Assembly (NCBI GenBank): GCA_002695025.1
Contig: NZNV01000001.1
Span: 1-64,000 of the forward strand
Reading direction: 5' to 3'
Origin: Owenweeksia sp.
GTDB lineage: Bacteria > Bacteroidota > Bacteroidia > Flavobacteriales > Schleiferiaceae
DNA length: 64,000 bases
Shown: positions 58,783-64,000 of the stretch, in pieces
Layout of the letters: every line of letters starts with the position of its first letter
Numbering within the stretch: the first letter of the stretch is position 1
The notes under the pieces: model-generated
Seen by the model: only the letters and a program-made list of their open reading frames with translations
What the model was told of the DNA's origin: nothing
The model's database searches: none
Translations under genes and position numbers: made by a program

Positions 58783-58804
58783 TAAGCTTTAAAGAATAAT
58801 ATCT

Positions 58805-59161
58805 ATGAAAACCCTTGTAATAGGAGCCAGCCATAAACCAGAAAGATACAGTTACAAAGCCGTAAAGCTATTGCAGCAGTATGATCATGAAGTAATAGCA
58901 TTAGGCCGTAAAGCCCGTAAAGTAGAAGACTGGGAGATCATTGAAGGAAAACCAGACCTGAAAGATATTGATACCGTAACCTTGTACCTGAGTGCTGCCA
59001 ACCAAGAGGAATACTATGATTACCTGAAAGACATGCACCCCCGCAGGGTAATATTCAATCCTGGTGCTGAAAACCGTGAGTTGGCCAGGATACTAAAGGA
59101 GAATGGTATTAAGACCGAAGAATCCTGTACCTTGGTATTATTAGGTACCGGTCAGTTCTGA
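58805..59161 (+). CDS. CoA-binding domain protein
   Basis: The 118-residue single-domain protein begins TLVIGASHKPERYSYKAVKLL, with the Rossmann GxSxxPxxxS-like loop of CoA_binding_2, and continues VIFNPGAEN. It is similar in size to YccU-type proteins that bind CoA. Function unknown. It is divergent from the ABC ATPase operon with 50 bases between starts, and its 3' end overlaps the lipoprotein gene by ten bases. Confidence 0.85.
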   Translation: MKTLVIGASHKPERYSYKAVKLLQQYDHEVIALGRKARKVEDWEIIEGKPDLKDIDTVTLYLSAANQEEYYDYLKDMHPRRVIFNPGAENRELARILKENGIKTEESCTLVLLGTGQF

Positions 59162-59643
59162 GTTTTTACCATTACGTTCTCATTTTCGGTATTGATGCTT
59201 ACCAGCACATCATTACCCACCAGTTGCATCCGTTTCATGCTGAAACATTCATTGCCGGTAAGCAACTGGTCGCACAGCCCGGCTTCCCTTACCCAAAGGC
59301 TGGTCCTCACCTTGGGGAAGGTGGGTTCTTCAGTATTCTCTTCCCAAATGATCAATTCCGGTTTGCCTTCGGTACAGCCACTGTATTGGTAAGTAATACA
59401 CAGGCATCCTTCCTGTAGTTTATAATCCACAAGGGTAGTTTGGCTATACAAGGCGGAGTCCTTAACGTCTTTGGGCCGGGTAAGATCAAGGCAATAGCGT
59501 TCTTCCAGTTCCTTGTTACTAGTGTCTTGTGCCAGTTGGCCCAGGTCACTGTTATCAGATTTTTTGGCCAGGGGCTCGGGAGACGAGGATTTGCAGGCCA
59601 TCATTGCCAGCAGGGCCAGGCCCAGGAGTAATTTCTTTTTCAT
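59152..59643 (-). CDS. Lipoprotein, unknown
   Basis: The 163-residue protein has a lipobox signal (LLALLAMMAC; Cys17). CKSSSPEP lacks early acidic residues, so it is probably retained in the periplasm. The mature domain has several cysteines (CLCITYQYSGC and others) and no family that I recognise. It lies 10 bases after the serine-protease gene's stop on the same strand, so it might be its partner or an inhibitor; that is only inference. Confidence 0.65.
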   Translation of the reverse strand: MKKKLLLGLALLAMMACKSSSPEPLAKKSDNSDLGQLAQDTSNKELEERYCLDLTRPKDVKDSALYSQTTLVDYKLQEGCLCITYQYSGCTEGKPELIIWEENTEEPTFPKVRTSLWVREAGLCDQLLTGNECFSMKRMQLVGNDVLVSINTENENVMVKTQN

Positions 59644-59653
59644 AGATCATGTT

Positions 59654-61285
59654 CTAGTTTCGGATAAAAACCTTGCGTGTGATCACTTCGCTATTGCGAA
59701 GAACAATCACGATGTAGAGTCCATTGCGCCACTTACCCGTATCAATCTCCTTTCGGGACCCTGGTACGGCTACAGTTTTCTGGTTGTACACCACTTTGCC
59801 ACTGTAATCACTTACCAGCACCTGGAGATTGTCCGAAGGAGCGCCAAGGTTCTCTATCTTAAGAACACCGTCTGAAGCCGGATTGTTGACAATCTGGATA
59901 TCATTACGGGTAGAAGGTAGACTATCGCCAAAATAAGAACCGTTTACTGCCAGGAAACCAGTGTTGACTGGGTCCAGCCATTCACGAAGCCGTCTCTCCG
60001 GTACAGTGCCATTACTTTCCCAACTGTAACTGAACTTTCCGAAATAGTCCTCACCATTGGGAGAACTACAGCTGGCAGCACCTCCGGTAAGCACCCCGCG
60101 CAGCAAGCCATCTTCATCGTACAGGGGAGCGCCTGATGACCCTGCCTCTGTAGTGCCAAAACCATTGGCCGTACCAATCCAGTTCACCAGCCAGTGGGTT
60201 CCACTTACCGAACCATCGTAGGAACCGGAAGTTGCGGCACTGGTGTAGATGGATATCTTTTTAATATCTCCATTGGGATGGTGTATGGTAGCTCCTTTAA
60301 GTGGAATGTCATCACCCTTGCGGTTCCAACCTATATAATAAGCGTTGAAAGAAGGCGGGATGGAAGAGTTGAGCCGCAGCAGAAAGAAATCCGAACCAAA
60401 ATCGCCCCCATTGTCATTGCTATTGGCCAGTAACTGTGCTCCGGTGATCTGGTTGCCCCCCAGGTTACCTTCCGAAGGTGGTGTTTCACACGAAGGCGCT
60501 TCATAGTTAAAATAAAATGTCCAGCTGTTCAGATCTGCCGGGCTAACATAATTGCCTTGCGAGATAATGCCGCAGTGCTCTGCCGTAAGAAGGTATGGAA
60601 CATAGCTGTAATTGGTAGTACCTATTACGCTGCCCGTACAAAAACCCAGTGCAGGCCCGAGTTTTACCAGTATACGCACCACGGAGTTCTTGATGTCAGT
60701 ATAATCGGTGCCCTCCTGGCAATTTACATTCACCTGGCAGGGGCCGCTATCTCTAAAATCAAAACCCTTACTCTTTTTAGGGGATAGGGGTTCCAGGCTC
60801 AATCCGTATAAGGAAAGCCGCGCCCTGCTGTCCTTGTTTTTGCTTAGCTGAATGAACTGTTCACCGCTTACCGGGGAAAAAGTATGGCGATTGCCAATAA
60901 GGTTAGCGGTATGGCGTGCTTCCTGAAGCTTGCCGTTACGGTCATACACGTATAAAGTATCCTGGGGCGAAAGATCTTCAACAAATGCATAGATGCGGCT
61001 GCTTACGTGCGGATGGGAAATATGCCAGGCCAGCAATTCACGATTTCCCACCTGCGCGTAGTGGGCGTTATCATTGGAAAGATCCATTTCCTGAAAAATA
61101 CCGAAAACCCCGATGCGGGTGTAATCCTGAAGAGAATCTATTTTTTCCGAAAGCCGGGTGGTGGTAATGGAAAAGGTTTTTTGGGAAGGTTGATCCTTAA
61201 ATGAAAAGGAAGCTTTTTGAGCCCGCAAAGTTAAAGATGCTGTAAGCAGCAAGAGGTAAATGGCAAAGTGTGTACGAAAAGTCAC
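59654..61285 (-). CDS. Trypsin-fold serine endopeptidase with T9SS signal
   Basis: The 543-residue secreted protein has a signal peptide (1-23), an N-terminal pro-region with beta structure (to about 185), a chymotrypsin-like catalytic domain similar to lysyl endopeptidases (about 190-430) and a T9SS sorting domain at the end. The triad is visible: His237 in LTAEHCG, Asp299 in SDFFLLRL and Ser384 in AGSSGAPL. Cysteines in the catalytic domain suggest disulfides. It probably degrades extracellular proteins for nutrition. It starts three bases after the response-regulator stop. Confidence 0.87.
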   Translation of the reverse strand: MTFRTHFAIYLLLLTASLTLRAQKASFSFKDQPSQKTFSITTTRLSEKIDSLQDYTRIGVFGIFQEMDLSNDNAHYAQVGNRELLAWHISHPHVSSRIYAFVEDLSPQDTLYVYDRNGKLQEARHTANLIGNRHTFSPVSGEQFIQLSKNKDSRARLSLYGLSLEPLSPKKSKGFDFRDSGPCQVNVNCQEGTDYTDIKNSVVRILVKLGPALGFCTGSVIGTTNYSYVPYLLTAEHCGIISQGNYVSPADLNSWTFYFNYEAPSCETPPSEGNLGGNQITGAQLLANSNDNGGDFGSDFFLLRLNSSIPPSFNAYYIGWNRKGDDIPLKGATIHHPNGDIKKISIYTSAATSGSYDGSVSGTHWLVNWIGTANGFGTTEAGSSGAPLYDEDGLLRGVLTGGAASCSSPNGEDYFGKFSYSWESNGTVPERRLREWLDPVNTGFLAVNGSYFGDSLPSTRNDIQIVNNPASDGVLKIENLGAPSDNLQVLVSDYSGKVVYNQKTVAVPGSRKEIDTGKWRNGLYIVIVLRNSEVITRKVFIRN

Positions 61286-61288
61286 TGC

Positions 61289-61750
61289 TTAGGATAATAA
61301 TCTCTGACGTAACAAGAATTCAAGCTGTTCGTTTGCTCTTTCCAGTTTGGCAATGAGCTCCTTGTTTTCTCGTCTCAGGCGGAATACCTCGTAGGCGCTT
61401 TCAATGGTGGCACGCAGTTCTCCTTCCTGCCAGGGTTTATTGAGGTAACGATATACCTGACCTTTGTTAATAGCGTCAATTACCGCATTGATGTCCGAGT
61501 ATCCGGTGATCAGTATCCGCATGGGTTCCGGATTGATCTTCTGTACTTCCATAAGGAACTCTATACCGGTCATTTCGGGCATCCTCTGGTCGGTCAGAAT
61601 AATGTCCAGGGACTCCTTTTTGAATATTTCCAGAGCATCTATTCCTGATTCGGCAATGAATACGTTATATTCTCTTCTGAATGTGGCTTTGAATGCGTGA
61701 AGATTGTGCACTTCATCATCCACATACAGAATATTTATCTTGGAACTCAT
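61289..61750 (-). CDS. Receiver-domain response regulator
   Basis: The 153-residue protein starts at the ATG at 61750 (MSSKINILYVDDEVHN). It is a receiver domain with DDE (residues about 11-13), phospho-Asp in IILTDQRMPEM (about residue 53), a Thr in ILITGYS and Lys in YLNKPW. A C-terminal coiled coil (LRRENKELIAKLERANEQLEFLL) follows. No output domain is present, so it acts as a stand-alone signalling adaptor. It precedes the protease gene by three bases. The RpfG-like receiver type is common. Confidence 0.85.
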   Translation of the reverse strand: MSSKINILYVDDEVHNLHAFKATFRREYNVFIAESGIDALEIFKKESLDIILTDQRMPEMTGIEFLMEVQKINPEPMRILITGYSDINAVIDAINKGQVYRYLNKPWQEGELRATIESAYEVFRLRRENKELIAKLERANEQLEFLLRQRLLS

Positions 61751-61838
61751 TATAAATTCTGGAATAATAACGCGAGCCAAAGTAAATCATATTTTTAAAC
61801 AATATCTTATTTTGCCGCCCTAATCCAATCAAAAAAAT

Positions 61839-64000
61839 ATGGCACCAAACGGCCTTAAGGGTCTGAGGCAATCCTTTAAAGCTCTACAAAAAACTGACAA
61901 TCAGAATCATAACGCGATTATATTCAATTTATCCAAAAAGGATCATGTTGATCGCCTGCAAAACCTTGCTAGTGAAAAACCCTGGTTGGTTAAACATGAT
62001 AGCCTTGAAGGTCAGATTAAAGAACTCTATAAAATCAGACATCCGGAAGATCGTTTACGCGAAAAAGACCTGGATGCTGCCTATACAAACTGGCTTAAGG
62101 ATAATGATCCTTTTACGTATGGAGTTTGGGTATACTATCCGTGGAATAATGCGCTCGTTCACCTGGTAAACGAAGATGAATTTATTGAGTTAAGGACTTC
62201 GCGTAATAAATATAAAATTACCGATGACGAACAGCAGATTCTCTCCCAAAAAATTGTTGGGGTCATAGGTTTGTCCGTTGGTCAATCAGCTGCGGTTACC
62301 ATGGCCATTGAACGCATTTTTGGCACTGTACGCATTGCGGATTTTGACACCCTGGAGCTTACTAATCTTAACCGTATACGCAGGGGCGTGGATGCGCTCG
62401 GGCAGCCCAAGACCACTATGGTGGCCAGGGAGATTGCGGAGATAGATCCTTTCCTGAAAGTGGAAGTTTACGATGAAGGGATTAACGAAGATAATATTGA
62501 CCGTTTTCTTACCGAAGGAGGCCAACTGGATGCACTCATAGAGGAGTGTGATGGTTTGGATATTAAGGTGCTGGCACGTTTAAAGGCCAGGGACTATGGT
62601 ATTCCGGTTATCATGGATACCAGTGACCGCGGTCTGCTGGACATTGAGCGTTTTGACCTGGAGCCGGAGCGTCCCATCTTTCATGGATTGGTACCGGAAA
62701 GTAAACTGAAAAACCTCAAAGGCCTTACTACGGAGGAAAAGATCCCCTACATCCTGGATATGGTAAATGCGGAAGGCTTTTCTAAACGTTTTAAAGCTTC
62801 CATGCTGGAGGTAGACCAAAGCCTTACTACCTGGCCACAATTATCTACTTCTGTAACGATGGGTGGGGCCATGGCTGCAGATCTTTGCAGGCGTGTTCTC
62901 CTGGACCAGCTGCATGTTTCCGGTCGTTTTTATATAGATATAGAAGAGCTTATTTCGGATGAACCTGCTGATAAGGTAAAAAATCATGAAAAGTTACGGC
63001 CGGTTCCTTTGGATTTCAGTGAATTGGAGAAAGATTTTGAAAAATATGCGTTAAAACCTGATAATTATGTAAAACTATCAGAAAAAGCCGTCAAAGATTT
63101 GGTAGAGCATGCTACCTTTGCGCCTTCAGGAGGGAATGTCCAGCCATGGAAGTGGTACTACAGGGAAGGAGTATTGTATTTATTCCATGACAGGTCAAAG
63201 TCATATTCATTTCTTGACTACGCTGACCGTGGTTCCATGATTGCGTTGGGAGCTGCCTCTGAAAACATTGTGCAACGGGCCATACAATTGCAATTACATA
63301 CCAACATCCAAACATTTACCGGCAATTATAAGCCGCTGGTAGCAGCATTTACTTTTGAAGACCGCCAGGGCCGGCCTCCCGGCTCCTATGAGAATCTGGC
63401 TTTTATGATTAAAAAGCGTTTGACCAATCGTAAAATGGGAGATAGCAGCCAGCGCATTGATCCGCAGCATATGCAGGAAATCACGGAGCTGGTAGAAGCC
63501 AATGAAGGATATCACTTACACACCGTACAAGATGAAAATGCTATCCGCTCGCTGAGTGAGGTAATTGCCAGGATGGAACGATTGCGCATGCTGGACGAAT
63601 GGGGTCATGAGGACTTTATAAACGAAGCCCGGTGGACCCCGGCACAAGCCAAAGAAACCAGGGATGGTATTGACCTGGCCACGCTGGATCTCAGCCAATC
63701 GGATATTGCCGGTATGCGGCTGCTGAGAGATTCGGACGCCATTGGTTACCTCAGGGAGTGGGACAAGGGAATGGGCTTCCTTACCATGACCCGTAAGGCT
63801 CCGGTTAATTCATCAGCCTTATGTTTGCTTACAGCAGATGAACATTCAAAAAATGCCGTATTTAATGGCGGGCGAATTTTAGAAAGAGCCTGGCTTTACA
63901 TAAATTCGAAGCAGATTGCTATGCAACCGGTTTCCCCCTCTACATTTATGTTTTACAGGTTGGTTATGGACGATCCCGCTTTAAAGGGAAAAACCAGGGC
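61839..64000 (+). CDS. ThiF-nitroreductase fusion (Rv1355c-like), 3' truncated
   Basis: An open frame starts at the ATG at 61839 and runs to the window end, giving 720 codons without a stop. The N-terminal half is ThiF/E1-like: IVGVIGLSVGQSAAVTMAIE as nucleotide-binding loop, then ADFDTLELTNLNR and the RRGVDALGQPKT motif. The C-terminal half is nitroreductase-like, with ATFAPSGGNVQPWKWYY (flavin-binding) and ADRGSM. This combination matches the Rv1355c family, whose function is not known; adenylation of a peptide or small molecule followed by reduction is plausible. No typical Cys catalytic site of ubiquitin E1 is evident. Confidence 0.8.
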   Translation, partial: MAPNGLKGLRQSFKALQKTDNQNHNAIIFNLSKKDHVDRLQNLASEKPWLVKHDSLEGQIKELYKIRHPEDRLREKDLDAAYTNWLKDNDPFTYGVWVYYPWNNALVHLVNEDEFIELRTSRNKYKITDDEQQILSQKIVGVIGLSVGQSAAVTMAIERIFGTVRIADFDTLELTNLNRIRRGVDALGQPKTTMVAREIAEIDPFLKVEVYDEGINEDNIDRFLTEGGQLDALIEECDGLDIKVLARLKARDYGIPVIMDTSDRGLLDIERFDLEPERPIFHGLVPESKLKNLKGLTTEEKIPYILDMVNAEGFSKRFKASMLEVDQSLTTWPQLSTSVTMGGAMAADLCRRVLLDQLHVSGRFYIDIEELISDEPADKVKNHEKLRPVPLDFSELEKDFEKYALKPDNYVKLSEKAVKDLVEHATFAPSGGNVQPWKWYYREGVLYLFHDRSKSYSFLDYADRGSMIALGAASENIVQRAIQLQLHTNIQTFTGNYKPLVAAFTFEDRQGRPPGSYENLAFMIKKRLTNRKMGDSSQRIDPQHMQEITELVEANEGYHLHTVQDENAIRSLSEVIARMERLRMLDEWGHEDFINEARWTPAQAKETRDGIDLATLDLSQSDIAGMRLLRDSDAIGYLREWDKGMGFLTMTRKAPVNSSALCLLTADEHSKNAVFNGGRILERAWLYINSKQIAMQPVSPSTFMFYRLVMDDPALKGKTR

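Overview
The window comes from a Bacteroidota genome, most likely a Cryomorphaceae/Schleiferiaceae-like flavobacterium. The evidence is: several secreted proteins with C-terminal type IX secretion (T9SS) sorting domains; promoters of the Bacteroidota type (TAnnTTTG -7 box, one with TTTG exactly 19 bases upstream); almost no Shine-Dalgarno sequences; a LytTR regulator paired with a beta-propeller histidine kinase; and families typical of the phylum (HmuY, DUF6607, DUF4105/Lnb, BatA-like, SatD/DUF3307). No rRNA, insertion sequence or CRISPR array was seen.

Layout. 1-8.6 kb: end of a T9SS protein, a small sulfotransferase, a GIY-YIG protein, a leucine-rich-repeat protein, a very large secreted PhoX-like phosphatase and a di-heme peroxidase. 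8.6-15.1 kb: an accessory region with tRNA-Pro, whose 5' end is partly duplicated upstream, an 11-bp repeat array in front of a Bacteroidota-type gene of unknown function, REP-like hairpins, and an AT-rich four-gene defence cassette (XRE regulator, PstI/BsuBI-like adenine methyltransferase, a PstI/BsuBI recognition domain fused to an AAA ATPase, a TOPRIM-like nuclease). 15.4-20.0 kb: a cyanophycin cluster (isoaspartyl peptidase, cyanophycinase, cyanophycin synthetase), a nitrogen-store cycle. 20-28 kb: a secreted PKD-repeat adhesin-like protein, a LytTR/propeller two-component pair, and small proteins. 28.2-35.4 kb: a candidate small RNA, an AraC regulator and a heme-uptake locus (DUF6607, T9SS-tagged HmuY-like protein, TonB receptor, HmuY-like lipoprotein, DoxX), with a Fur-like palindrome at its head and a terminator hairpin directly in front of the receptor gene. 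35.5-40 kb: DUF4105 (Lnb-like), GAPDH, and a SatD/DUF3307 pair preceded by five palindromes with an exact 28-bp period.

40-64 kb is mostly housekeeping in long, overlapping minus-strand operons: ABC transporter, ion channel, miaA, lpxK, gatB and a TlpA-like lipoprotein (47.1 to 39.8 kb); then a possibly zinc-linked LolCD/FtsX-type transporter with two tandem CFFCG proteins, a hydrolase, a BatA-like protein, a catalytically dead dihydroorotase homologue, two glycosyltransferases, the CCA-adding enzyme and a pRiA4b ORF-3 protein (58.8 to 47.5 kb). The right end carries a T9SS serine endopeptidase, a response regulator and a truncated ThiF-nitroreductase fusion.

The strongest candidate for an undescribed system is the 11.0-15.1 kb cassette. 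It looks like a PstI-type restriction-modification system whose nuclease domain has been replaced by an ATPase plus a separate TOPRIM effector. The second is the 28-bp-phased operator array of the SatD operon. All assignments were made by reading motifs; no database search was run.
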